The position numbers were made by a program, and so were the translations under genes. From the NCBI GenBank assembly GCA_003250175.1, contig QKHD01000092.1, positions 1-8,006 of the forward strand: DNA of 8,006 nt, written 5' to 3'. The notes beneath the pieces were generated by a model. The model saw nothing but the letters and a program-made list of their open reading frames with translations. It made no database searches and was not told the origin of the DNA. This document shows positions 1 through 6,073 of the stretch, piece by piece. This DNA is from Helicobacteraceae bacterium (lineage in GTDB: Bacteria > Campylobacterota > Campylobacteria > Campylobacterales > SZUA-545). Every line of letters starts with the position of its first letter. Position 1 is the stretch's first letter.

Positions 1-500
1 CGATCACCGAGCAGGTGCCGCCTAAGTTTTCCGCCAAGTGGATCGACGGCAAGCGCGCCTACGATCTGGCCCGAAAAGGGCTGGCGGTCGATCTGCCCTC
101 GATCCCGATCACGGTCTATGAAACCAAGTTCATCGCCTACTGCCACCCCTTCGTCACCTTCGAGGCCACGGTGAGCGAGGGTACTTATATCCGTGCCCTG
201 GCCCTCACCCTGGCGCAGGAGCTTGGCACCGTCGGCTCGCTTTCCAATCTGGAGCGTCTGCGAGAAGGCCCCTTTGTCTTTGAAGACGAAAAGGCTTTGG
301 ATATCTGGCCTTTTATCGATCTTCCGGAGAACACCTTTTTGGGCCGTCCGGAGGTGATGGAAAAGGGCCTTAAACTGCGCCGCGACCAGTTTGCCAACCA
401 AGCGGAGGGTACTTATAAGCTGCGCATCGGCGACACCCTGTCCGTCATCGAGATCGGGCCGGAAAAAATTACCTACATCATCAACCGCATGGAGTTTTAA
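1..500 (+). CDS. truB: tRNA pseudouridine(55) synthase TruB, 3' part (5' end outside window)
   Basis: TruB isomerises uridine 55 to pseudouridine in the T-arm of tRNAs. The open frame is already running at base 3, so the gene starts upstream. The GTG at position 15 lies inside the protein and is not a start. Visible family signatures are QVPPKFSAKWIDGKRAYDLA near the left edge, which matches the Q-PP-(Y/F)SA-K-GK-Y-AR segment of TruB, and the GTYIRALA motif about 60 residues into the visible part. A C-terminal domain of about 80 residues follows and ends in NRMEF. The catalytic aspartate region lies upstream and cannot be checked. The TAA stop shares its last base with the ATG of ispE (TAATG), so the two are translationally coupled. 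Identification is secure; only the start is unknown. Confidence 0.95.
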   Translation, partial: ITEQVPPKFSAKWIDGKRAYDLARKGLAVDLPSIPITVYETKFIAYCHPFVTFEATVSEGTYIRALALTLAQELGTVGSLSNLERLREGPFVFEDEKALDIWPFIDLPENTFLGRPEVMEKGLKLRRDQFANQAEGTYKLRIGDTLSVIEIGPEKITYIINRMEF

Positions 501-1300
501 TGCACACGCAGGCACCGAAAAAAATCGTCTACAAGGCCCCGGCCAAAGTCAATATTTTTTTAAAAATCGTCGGCTGGGAGGCGGGGTATCACCTGATCAA
601 CTCCCGATTTATGCGCGTCGACAGCCTCTATGACTCCATCTGGTTCGAGCCCAGCGACGCCGGGCGTTTCGAGATCGTGGGGGAGTTCGACTGCCCCATG
701 GAGGACAACACCATCTACAAGGCCTACAAGGCCCTCATGACCGCCCACCCCCACAAAGAGGCCCTGCGTTTTTTAAAAACCCACCGGGTGGTGGTCTATA
801 AAAATATCCCTGCCTTTGCAGGGCTTGGCGGCGGCAGCTCCAACGCGGCGACCTTTTTGATGATGGTCAATAAAACCCTGGAGATGGGGCTTACCATGGA
901 GGAGATGATGGAGGTGGGCAAAAGCGTGGGTGCGGACGTGCCCTTCTTCCTCAGCGGCCAGACCAGCGCCAATGTCACGGGAATCGGCGACATTATCCAG
1001 GGCTTTGACGAAGCACCTCTGGATCTGGAGTTTATCTTTCCGGAGGGCATCAAATGCTCCACCGCCGAGGTCTACCGGAACTTCCGCAAAAACTACGCCA
1101 AAGCCATGCCGAAATTTGCGGAGGATGCGGAAAAACTCGCTACACTTCCAAGCCGCAAAATCCTGCAGGAATTTGCTCCGGAGTTTCTCAACGACCTCTA
1201 CCCGGCAGCGCTCAAGCTCTGTCCGGAGCTCTATGAATACAAAGATCCGGAGCACTTTTTCAGCGGCAGCGGCAGTACGCATTTCAAGGTCAAAGCATGA
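500..1300 (+). CDS. ispE: 4-diphosphocytidyl-2-C-methyl-D-erythritol kinase IspE
   Basis: IspE is the GHMP-family kinase of the MEP (non-mevalonate) isoprenoid pathway. It phosphorylates the 2-hydroxyl of CDP-methylerythritol using ATP in the cytoplasm. All three GHMP signatures are visible in the 266-residue protein. The first is APAKVNIFLKI at 13-23, with Lys16 at the position of the E. coli active-site lysine. The second is the ATP-binding glycine loop GLGGGSSNAA at 108-117, followed by GADVPFF at 144-150, where Asp146 is the expected catalytic base. The third is the C-terminal loop FSGSGSTHF at 254-262. The length is slightly short but normal for Campylobacterota. The ATG overlaps the truB stop by one base, and the TGA overlaps the smpB start by four bases (ATGA), indicating a tightly coupled operon. 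Five TCCGGA words lie in or just before its C-terminal third. Confidence 0.97.
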   Translation: MHTQAPKKIVYKAPAKVNIFLKIVGWEAGYHLINSRFMRVDSLYDSIWFEPSDAGRFEIVGEFDCPMEDNTIYKAYKALMTAHPHKEALRFLKTHRVVVYKNIPAFAGLGGGSSNAATFLMMVNKTLEMGLTMEEMMEVGKSVGADVPFFLSGQTSANVTGIGDIIQGFDEAPLDLEFIFPEGIKCSTAEVYRNFRKNYAKAMPKFAEDAEKLATLPSRKILQEFAPEFLNDLYPAALKLCPELYEYKDPEHFFSGSGSTHFKVKA

Positions 1301-1755
1301 ACCTCATCGTCAATAACAAAAAGGCCTTCCACGACTACGAGATCATAGAACGCCTCGAAGCAGGGATCGAGCTGGTCGGCAGCGAAGTCAAATCCCTGCG
1401 CCTGGGCAAGGCGGCGCTCAAGGACAGCTTCGTACGCGTCGTAAAAGGCGAAGCGTGGGTGTTCGGCATGCACATCGGCTACCTCTCCACCGTCGATAAA
1501 AACTACGCTCCGGAGGAGAAACGATCCCGCCGGCTGCTGCTGCACAAAAAAGAGATCACCAAGTGGGAAGAGCGGGTCAAACTCGAAGGCCTGGCCATCA
1601 TCCCCCTAAAACTCTACTTCAACAAAAAGAACATCGCCAAGCTGGAAATCGGCCTGGCCCGAGGTCTTAAAAAACACGACAAGCGGGAAGTGATGAAGAA
1701 AAAAGACGCCGACCGCTCCATGAAACAGGCGGTGAAAGAGTTTAACAACCGCTAA
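1297..1755 (+). CDS. smpB: SsrA (tmRNA)-binding protein SmpB
   Basis: SmpB binds the tRNA-like end of tmRNA and delivers it to stalled ribosomes in trans-translation. The 152-residue length is normal. The N-terminal beta-barrel segment NKKAFHDYEIIERLEAGIEL is followed by VGSEVKSLRLGKAALKDSF (about residues 30-48), a hallmark of the family. Later come the LLLHKKEI segment and the RGLKKHDKREVMKKKDADR tail, the basic C-terminal extension that enters the mRNA path. The gene overlaps ispE by ATGA. Its TAA (1753-1755) directly abuts the TAA of the convergent gene on the other strand, so no room is left for a terminator between them. Confidence 0.97.
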   Translation: MNLIVNNKKAFHDYEIIERLEAGIELVGSEVKSLRLGKAALKDSFVRVVKGEAWVFGMHIGYLSTVDKNYAPEEKRSRRLLLHKKEITKWEERVKLEGLAIIPLKLYFNKKNIAKLEIGLARGLKKHDKREVMKKKDADRSMKQAVKEFNNR

Positions 1756-2076
1756 TTATTGCCGTGCTTCCGGATGCCGCAGATAGAGATAGAGCGGCAT
1801 CGCCAGGGAGAGCCCGACGGCAAACAGGGCCGGCACAACCAGCCACCAGCGTTTCACGCCCTGCTCTTTCGCATCGCTCCAAACCCAATACAAAAAAACA
1901 ACGATTGAAATCAAAACATCGGCACTAAAGCCACCCGCCGCACCGTTGGCAAAAAGCAGACGGATAAAAAGCTCCCCGTCCAACCCGTGCTGCAAAAAAT
2001 AACTCTGAAAAAAGTACCAGGGAACCACCGTACCGATTACGGCAAGCGAAAGATAGATCTGTGTGGGTTTCATCAT
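1756..2076 (-). CDS. DUF2834-type small membrane protein
   Basis: This 106-residue hydrophobic protein has three predicted transmembrane segments, at about residues 7-24, 48-67 and 77-97. The conserved middle, FANGAAGGFSADVLISIVVF, resembles the DUF2834 family, whose function is not established. The final segment ends in PLYLYLRHPE, also as in that family. Two ATG codons in tandem (2076 and 2073 reading leftwards) follow an AAAAGG Shine-Dalgarno. That sequence is itself part of a CCNAAAAGG motif in the shared control region. A promoter TAGACT-N17-TAGAAT is readable on this strand just upstream, giving a leader of only about 15-20 nt. The gene is divergent from an XRE regulator that probably controls it. 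Its stop codon abuts that of smpB. The family assignment is from memory of conserved residues and is fairly good; the physiological role is unknown. Confidence 0.82.
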   Translation of the reverse strand: MMKPTQIYLSLAVIGTVVPWYFFQSYFLQHGLDGELFIRLLFANGAAGGFSADVLISIVVFLYWVWSDAKEQGVKRWWLVVPALFAVGLSLAMPLYLYLRHPEARQ

Positions 2077-2105
2077 TGACCTTTTGGGTAGATTTTGGCT
2101 ATTCT
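2076..2105 (+). promoter_or_regulatory. Sigma-70-type promoter of the XRE regulator gene
   Basis: TTGACC (2076-2081) and TATTCT (2100-2105) are separated by 18 bp. Transcription would begin near 2112, about 37 nt before the GTG at 2149. The -10 box overlaps the -10 box of the opposing promoter almost completely. Confidence 0.6.
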
Positions 2106-2142
2106 AGTCCAAAAAGGTAATGAAGTCTATTACCTAAAAGGT
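2080..2142. promoter_or_regulatory. Operator-like repeats CCNAAAAGG between XRE regulator and DUF2834 gene
   Basis: Three related 9-mers are visible: CCCAAAAGG on the minus strand (2088-2080), CCAAAAAGG on the plus strand (2109-2117) and CCTAAAAGG on the plus strand (2133-2141). Each is followed by T on its own strand. In addition AGGTAAT (2115-2121) and ATTACCT (2129-2135) form a perfect 7-bp inverted repeat with a 7-bp spacer. The motifs lie between the -35 and -10 boxes and around the expected start of the regulator transcript. The outer copies double as Shine-Dalgarno sequences of the two genes. Binding by the XRE protein is inference. Confidence 0.55.
2101..2129 (-). promoter_or_regulatory. 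Sigma-70-type promoter of the DUF2834 gene
   Basis: Read on the minus strand, TAGACT (2129-2124) and TAGAAT (2106-2101) are separated by 17 bp. Transcription would begin near 2094, leaving a leader of about 17 nt that contains the AAAAGG ribosome-binding site. The whole promoter is nested within the opposing regulator promoter and its operator repeats. Confidence 0.5.
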
Positions 2143-2148
2143 AAAATT

Positions 2149-2925
2149 GTGGGGCAGGAAACCATCGGAACAACCCTCCGGAGCTGGCGAAAAAAACGAA
2201 AAATCAGTCAGCTTGATCTGGCCCTGGAGGTCGGCGTATCGCCCAAGCACATCAGCTTTGTGGAGACCGGCCGCTCCGGAGCGAGCCGAAAGCTGATTCT
2301 GTCCCTGGCGACCGCCCTGCAGCTTCCCGCAGTCGAAACCGGCCATCTGCTCACCCTGGGAGGCTTTTCCGCCCAAAGCCTCCATCCGGCCCTTTCGGAA
2401 GAAGCATACACAGCCATTCAGACCACTCTGCAAACCCTGCTCGATAAGCACCATCCCTTTCCCGCCGCCGCCGTGGATGCCGCTTACCGTTTCGTCGGCT
2501 ACAATCAAAGCTTTGAGGCGTTGATCCGGTTTTTCTTAGGCGCCGATGCCCTTGGACGGTTTGACAACCTGCTGGTTCTCACCTTTTCACCCAAGGGGTT
2601 GCGGCCCTACTTTCCCGAAGCGGACACCCTCCATGCCTTTATGGCACAACGTATCCGCCAGGAACGCCATCTGGCACTAAATCCGGAGATCGCCGAACTC
2701 TTTTTTTCCTCGCCCTCTCCGGAGCTGCCAACCTCTTTGGGCGAAGCTCATACGCCACTGCCTGTTGTCAGCTTCCGGATGCAAAAGCGCGATGTACACC
2801 TGGCCTTTTTCTCCGTCATCACCACCTTCGGCACTCCGCTGGACATGCGGGCCGGGGAGTTCCGGATCGAAACCCTCTTTCCCTTGGATCTTCCGACGGA
2901 AACGTTTCTAAAAAGCCTGATATAG
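2149..2925 (+). CDS. XRE-family regulator with MmyB-like ligand-binding domain
   Basis: The protein is a DNA-binding transcription regulator of 258 residues from the chosen GTG start. Residues about 8-62 form a Cro/C1-type helix-turn-helix (TTLRSWRKKRKISQLDLALE, then VSPKHISFVETGRSGASRK). The remainder has the pattern of the MmyB-type PAS-like ligand-binding domain: HPFPAAAVDAAYRFVGYNQS, then NLLVLTFSPKGLRPYF. The frame is open back to a TTG at 2095, but GTG 2149 is preferred. It has AAAGG (2138-2141 region) seven bases upstream, and the best promoter (-35 at 2076, -10 at 2100) would start RNA near 2112, downstream of that TTG. The gene is divergent from the DUF2834 gene. Operator-like repeats lie over both promoters, so autoregulation and control of the neighbour are likely. 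The ligand is unknown. Confidence 0.88.
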   Translation: MGQETIGTTLRSWRKKRKISQLDLALEVGVSPKHISFVETGRSGASRKLILSLATALQLPAVETGHLLTLGGFSAQSLHPALSEEAYTAIQTTLQTLLDKHHPFPAAAVDAAYRFVGYNQSFEALIRFFLGADALGRFDNLLVLTFSPKGLRPYFPEADTLHAFMAQRIRQERHLALNPEIAELFFSSPSPELPTSLGEAHTPLPVVSFRMQKRDVHLAFFSVITTFGTPLDMRAGEFRIETLFPLDLPTETFLKSLI

Positions 2926-2927
2926 GC
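2910..2927 (-). terminator. Weak intrinsic terminator for the phosphatase gene
   Basis: Read on the minus strand, GCCT-ATATC-AGGC is followed by TTTTT. The stem is only four base pairs, five with an outer G-U. It lies about 36 nt beyond the stop of the phosphatase gene and inside the last codons of the convergent XRE gene. Confidence 0.35.
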
Positions 2928-2962
2928 CTATTCAAACAAGCAGGGCGAGGAGGCGTGGGGTT

Positions 2963-3736
2963 TCAGCCATGCAGGTGCCCGATCAGTGTGTTGTGAATCC
3001 GGCCGTTGCTGGCGGCGATAATGTGGTCGTCCAGCCGGTAAGCTTTGCCTTGTTCGTTGGTGATGGTCCCGCCGGCCTCTTCCACGATGAGTATGCCCGC
3101 CGCCACGTCCCAGGGTTTGAGGTTGCATTCGTAGTAGGCGTCAAAGCGCCCGCTGGCCACGTAACACAGATCGATCGAAGCCGACCCCAGCCTCCGGATG
3201 TCGCGGGTGGCGGGCAACATCGTGGCCATGGTGCGCAGTACCCATTGGTAGTCGTCGCCCTTGTCCACCTTAGTGTAGGGAAAGCCCGTCGCTATGAGCG
3301 ACTGCTGAAAACTCTCCTGTCCGGAGACCGTGATCTTCCGGTCGTTCAAATAGGCCCCTTCGCCGCGCACGGCGTAAAAGCACTCCTCCAGCACGGGGTT
3401 GAAGACCACCCCCATAATCGGGCGGCCCTTCTCCCAGACGCCGACGGAGACGGCGCAGTGGGGCAGACCGTGGACGAAGTTGGTCGTGCCGTCGATGGGG
3501 TCGATGTAGATCGCCTTCTCCGGATGGACGATGGTCGTCGTCGACTCCTCGCCCACGATGGTGTACTCCCCAAAGGCGCTGGCCAGCTCGGCGCTGAGGC
3601 GTTTTTCGATGGCCACGTCGTACTCGGTCACCAGATCGACGGTGCCTTTGTGACGCACGCTCTTATCGGCATGGAAACCCTCTAAAAAAAGCCCGCCGCA
3701 CCCTTTGATGATGTTGATCAGATCCGTTATCTGCAT
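2963..3736 (-). CDS. Inositol monophosphatase-family phosphatase (SuhB-like)
   Basis: This is a magnesium-dependent sugar/inositol phosphate phosphatase of the IMPase/FBPase superfamily, 257 residues, a normal length. The metal-binding motifs are complete: GEES (62-65), DPIDGTTNFVHG (79-90, with Asp79 and Asp82 as ligands) and WDVAAG (209-214, with Asp210). The cytosolic substrate cannot be read from sequence. Relatives act on inositol-1-phosphate, histidinol phosphate or fructose bisphosphate, or serve in rRNA transcription as SuhB. The ATG has AGGAG six bases upstream. The upstream gene on this strand, a Crp/Fnr regulator, ends 28 bp before, so the two may share a transcript. The gene is GC-rich, in contrast to that neighbour. 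A long plus-strand frame through the gene (2969-3685) is a codon-bias shadow. Confidence 0.9.
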   Translation of the reverse strand: MQITDLINIIKGCGGLFLEGFHADKSVRHKGTVDLVTEYDVAIEKRLSAELASAFGEYTIVGEESTTTIVHPEKAIYIDPIDGTTNFVHGLPHCAVSVGVWEKGRPIMGVVFNPVLEECFYAVRGEGAYLNDRKITVSGQESFQQSLIATGFPYTKVDKGDDYQWVLRTMATMLPATRDIRRLGSASIDLCYVASGRFDAYYECNLKPWDVAAGILIVEEAGGTITNEQGKAYRLDDHIIAASNGRIHNTLIGHLHG

Positions 3737-3760
3737 GCTCTTCTCCTGCTATCTATGGTT

Positions 3761-3785
3761 GAGCTTATTGCGAAAGCTCTTTTTT
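3761..3785 (+). terminator. Plus-strand intrinsic terminator at the 3' end of the Crp/Fnr gene
   Basis: GAGCTT (3761-3766), a 7-nt loop ATTGCGA and AAGCTC (3774-3779) are followed by six T residues (3780-3785). The hairpin is oriented for plus-strand transcripts, although both flanking genes lie on the minus strand. It spans the stop codon of the Crp/Fnr gene, whose Lys codons supply the T run. On the minus strand there is no U-tract. Confidence 0.45.
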
Positions 3786-4373
3786 AATGCGGCTCAAACT
3801 TTGCGGGGCAATATCCAAAAGCGACGCGTATTGATAATCCAACAAAACCTCTTCGTAAATGGGCGCAAAGGATTTTAGGGCCATATAACGGTCTTTGGCA
3901 TTGAGCCGTTTTAGCATCCGCTGATATTTTGCCAGGATCAAGAACTGCCCTTCTGCTGCCTCTTTTGCCAGGCGCATCCATTTGATGCCGCTTTCATAAA
4001 GTGCCTGAATATCGGAATACTTCGCTTTGTAAACGGTACACTCCTGAAGTGCCTCACAAAAGATATCGCCCTCCTCGCCGGAAATCAGGCTGACATAATC
4101 ACCTAAAAAAACATTATGACGATTCGCATGTCCATCGTTAACATGCGCCATCCAGGTGAACTCTTTTCCATAGGCGTCAATACCAAAAGAGCGCGCGACC
4201 CCGCCTGCCAAATAGAGGCTGTGGCGGCATACCTCTCCGGCACGGCAGATCAATTCCCCTTTTTTATAGTATTCAGGCGTGTAAAGTGCGTGTACTTCCG
4301 CCCACTCTGCCTCGGTAATCTCAATCAAAGAATCGGCAAATATTTTTAAATAATCCATGCCGAATCTTAACAT
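3765..4373 (-). CDS. Crp/Fnr-family transcriptional regulator (Bacteroidetes-like subtype)
   Basis: The 202-residue protein has an N-terminal cyclic-nucleotide-binding-type beta-roll (about 15-125, including FLGDYVSLISGEEGDIFCEALQ-like strands). A long dimerisation helix follows (about 132-165), then a C-terminal helix-turn-helix ending YASLLDIAPQSLSRIKKELS (182-201). The short C-terminus, stopping right after the recognition helix, is typical of the Crp/Fnr proteins common in Bacteroidetes. There is no FNR-type N-terminal cysteine cluster. Two starts are possible, ATG 4373 and ATG 4358; neither has a good Shine-Dalgarno, and MDYLKIF from 4358 is equally plausible. Base composition is visibly AT-richer than its neighbours and the gene holds no TCCGGA word. 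Both are compatible with acquisition from elsewhere. A weak promoter TTGAAG-N18-TATTTT on this strand (4433-4404) overlaps that of the divergent hydrolase. The target is unknown; the hydrolase is the obvious candidate. Confidence 0.85.
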   Translation of the reverse strand: MLRFGMDYLKIFADSLIEITEAEWAEVHALYTPEYYKKGELICRAGEVCRHSLYLAGGVARSFGIDAYGKEFTWMAHVNDGHANRHNVFLGDYVSLISGEEGDIFCEALQECTVYKAKYSDIQALYESGIKWMRLAKEAAEGQFLILAKYQRMLKRLNAKDRYMALKSFAPIYEEVLLDYQYASLLDIAPQSLSRIKKELSQ

Positions 4374-4379
4374 AGGTGA

Positions 4380-4408
4380 ATGACAAATCTTTTTGGTGAC
4401 ACTAAAAT
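4380..4408 (+). promoter_or_regulatory. Sigma-70-type promoter of the alpha/beta hydrolase gene
   Basis: ATGACA (4380-4385) and TAAAAT (4403-4408) are separated by 17 bp, with five of six matches in each box. Transcription would start near 4414, just before an unusually strong Shine-Dalgarno AAGGAGGT (4418-4425). That Shine-Dalgarno ends seven bases before the ATG at 4433. The leader would be about 19 nt. Confidence 0.6.
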
Positions 4409-4432
4409 ATCTCTCACAAGGAGGTCACTTCA

Positions 4433-5386
4433 ATGACGCTATTTTTTATCGTGCTTGGCAGCCTTGCTGCTTTGCTGGGAATCTTCACCCTATCGCTCTA
4501 CCTGGCCCCCAAGTGGATCATCCAAACAGGAATCCTCATGGCAAGAAAAACAGCCGGCCTCACGCATCATAAAGCTCCTATTGGCGAAGGTTTGCAAATA
4601 ACCTTTTTGCAAGGAGGCCGCGGCGAGGCCCTGCTGCTGCTTCACGGATTCGGTGCCGATAAGGATATCTTTAGCAATTTTGCCAAGTATCTCACCCGCC
4701 GCAATCGTTTGATCATCCCTGATCTTCCAGGCTTTGGCGAATCCTCTTCCCCCGCCACCATAAACTATGCTCCGGATATGCAGGCGCAACGGCTGCACCG
4801 GTTTTTACAGGCCCTGCATATTGACCGCATCCACCTTGCCGGCAACTCCATGGGTGGTCAGATTGCCATCGCCTACGCCGCCCTCTTTCCCGAGTCGGTG
4901 CAAAGTCTCTGCCTCATCGCACCCTCCGGAATCTGGAGTGCTCCCCAGAGCAATACGATGCAAACGATCCTACAAGGAGGCCCCAATCCGCTCATCGTCT
5001 CATCCGGAAGTGAATTACGGCAAAGTATGGCGCTCGGGATGAAACGGCCGCCCAAGCTCCCCGCTCCCCTCCTTAACGTACTTGCGGATCAACGTATCCA
5101 AAATGCACCGTTGGAGCGAATAATTTTTCAGGAACTATTGAACGATCACGGAGAAAACAAACTGCAAACGATCCAGATCCCTACGCTGCTCATCATGGGC
5201 CAAGATGATCCCATCATTCTTCCGGAGCTCAATAAAACCTTATCCCTGATTGTCAAGAACCTATGCTCCGTCGTCATCCGTGAAGCGGCACACGTTCCCA
5301 CTTACGAACGCCCCCGGGAGTGTGCCGAAGTCTATCTGGGCTTCCTCCGCAGCATTTATTTTTCTCTCAAGCCAACCGGACGATGA
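4433..5386 (+). CDS. Membrane-anchored alpha/beta hydrolase (esterase/lipase-like)
   Basis: This is a 317-residue serine hydrolase of the alpha/beta fold. The N-terminus (about 3-24, FFIVLGSLAALLGIFTLSLY) is a hydrophobic signal-anchor, so the catalytic domain probably sits on the outer face of the inner membrane. The core begins with LLLLHGFGADKD (67-78, oxyanion-hole HGFG) and continues with DLPGFGES (97-104). The nucleophile elbow is GNSMGG (137-142, Ser139). The acid is in GQDDP (256-260, probably Asp259), and the catalytic histidine is His287 in AAHVPTYERP. The architecture resembles the Moraxella-type lipases and MhpC-like hydrolases; the substrate cannot be told. The gene has its own promoter and a strong ribosome-binding site. 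It is divergent from one Crp/Fnr gene and overlaps the 3' end of a second, convergent one by 20 bp. Confidence 0.9.
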   Translation: MTLFFIVLGSLAALLGIFTLSLYLAPKWIIQTGILMARKTAGLTHHKAPIGEGLQITFLQGGRGEALLLLHGFGADKDIFSNFAKYLTRRNRLIIPDLPGFGESSSPATINYAPDMQAQRLHRFLQALHIDRIHLAGNSMGGQIAIAYAALFPESVQSLCLIAPSGIWSAPQSNTMQTILQGGPNPLIVSSGSELRQSMALGMKRPPKLPAPLLNVLADQRIQNAPLERIIFQELLNDHGENKLQTIQIPTLLIMGQDDPIILPELNKTLSLIVKNLCSVVIREAAHVPTYERPRECAEVYLGFLRSIYFSLKPTGR

Positions 5387-5990
5387 TTAAACGGTACCCC
5401 AGCTCGATATAGCGCGCTTTCTCCAACTTTTTTAGGTTGCGGCTGACGGACTCACGGCTTACGCCCAGGGTCTCAGCCAGGTTTGCATGGCTGATCTCAA
5501 CCACCTCACGGCCCTGCACATAGAGCCAGTTCATGATGCGTTGTTCGATCGGGTCAAATTTGAGCGAAGCGATCAAGCCGATCAGCGAAGCGAGACGTTT
5601 CTGGCAAAGATCGATTTTAAAGTCCCGATAGGCCGGACTGTTGTTCAGAAGCCAGAGAATCGCATCCCGTGAAAAGGCCCAGGCTTCCACACCCTCCAGA
5701 GCAACGGCGGATGCGAGAGTACGGCTCTGCCCGATAGTGCTGATGGTATTAACAAGACACTGCTCCCCCGGCGCCAACTCATAGAGCAACATCTCTCTCG
5801 CACTGATGTCATCCGGCTGCATATAGACCTTGATCCGCCCCTTTTGCAAAAAGAGAATCCGCTCGCATGCCTCACCCTGGTAGTAGAGCATCTCGCCCGG
5901 CTCCATGCGGACTTTTTCGGCCTCTGCCTCGAGTCTCTCATACTCCCGGGGAAGCAGTTCTTTAAAAAATACGTAATCCCGTAACTCCAC
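5367..5990 (-). CDS. Crp/Fnr-family transcriptional regulator with CRP-like recognition helix
   Basis: The 207-residue regulator has an N-terminal cyclic-nucleotide-binding-like domain (about 13-125) with PGEMLYYQGEACERILFLQKG-type strands. A dimerisation helix follows (about 125-145), then a winged helix (about 163-205). The recognition helix reads VSRESVSRNLKKLE (177-190). Arg179, Glu180 and Arg184 match the Arg180/Glu181/Arg185 triad with which E. coli CRP reads TGTGA. Cysteines occur at 42, 78 and 129, but there is no FNR iron-sulfur cluster motif. The start is a GTG at 5990, the only in-frame start that keeps the full domain. Its Shine-Dalgarno is poor, so translation may be weak. A TGTGA-N6-TCACT dyad lies 14 bp upstream in the region shared with the divergent isochorismatase gene. 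Autoregulation and activation of that gene are likely but inferred. The effector is unknown. Confidence 0.88.
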   Translation of the reverse strand: MELRDYVFFKELLPREYERLEAEAEKVRMEPGEMLYYQGEACERILFLQKGRIKVYMQPDDISAREMLLYELAPGEQCLVNTISTIGQSRTLASAVALEGVEAWAFSRDAILWLLNNSPAYRDFKIDLCQKRLASLIGLIASLKFDPIEQRIMNWLYVQGREVVEISHANLAETLGVSRESVSRNLKKLEKARYIELGYRLIIVRLA

Positions 5991-6003
5991 CGTGCGCCCC
6001 GTT

Positions 6004-6019
6004 TGTGATATGCGTCACT
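6004..6019. promoter_or_regulatory. CRP-type operator between the Crp/Fnr and isochorismatase genes
   Basis: TGTGATATGCGTCACT has the layout TGTGA-N6-TCACA with one outer mismatch; the GTGA/TCAC core is perfect. Its centre is 6011.5. A -10-like TACATT at 6041-6046 would put +1 near 6053 and the dyad at -41.5, the classic class II activator position for the plus-strand gene. No good -35 box is present, as expected for activated promoters. The site also lies 14-29 bp upstream of the regulator GTG. Confidence 0.6.
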
Positions 6020-6073
6020 TTTTTCAAGCGTACATTTCTATACATTACCCTATTTTACTTTCAAGGAATCCGT

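Noticed and set aside
773..1282. Minus-strand open frame (169 codons) opposite ispE
   Set aside because: It is antisense to a clear GHMP kinase, has no ribosome-binding site or known motif, and is explained by codon bias.
2095..2148. Earlier TTG start for the XRE regulator
   Set aside because: It lies upstream of the predicted RNA start (about 2112), lacks a Shine-Dalgarno, and the added residues are encoded by the operator repeats.
2969..3685. Long plus-strand open frame (238 codons) opposite the phosphatase gene
   Set aside because: The minus-strand frame encodes complete IMPase motifs. The plus frame has no recognisable domain and is a shadow caused by high-GC codon use.
4396..4417. GTGA...TCAC inverted repeat upstream of the hydrolase as a CRP/FNR site
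   Set aside because: The spacer is 14 bp rather than the 6 bp of CRP sites or the 4 bp of FNR sites, so it does not fit either family.
5367..5990. Calling the second Crp/Fnr protein an oxygen sensor (FNR)
   Set aside because: The N-terminal cysteine cluster needed for the iron-sulfur centre is absent, and the recognition helix is CRP-like.
6005..6073. Earlier GTG start for the isochorismatase-family protein
   Set aside because: It falls inside the CRP-type dyad. ATG 6074 has a proper Shine-Dalgarno and gives the normal family N-terminus.
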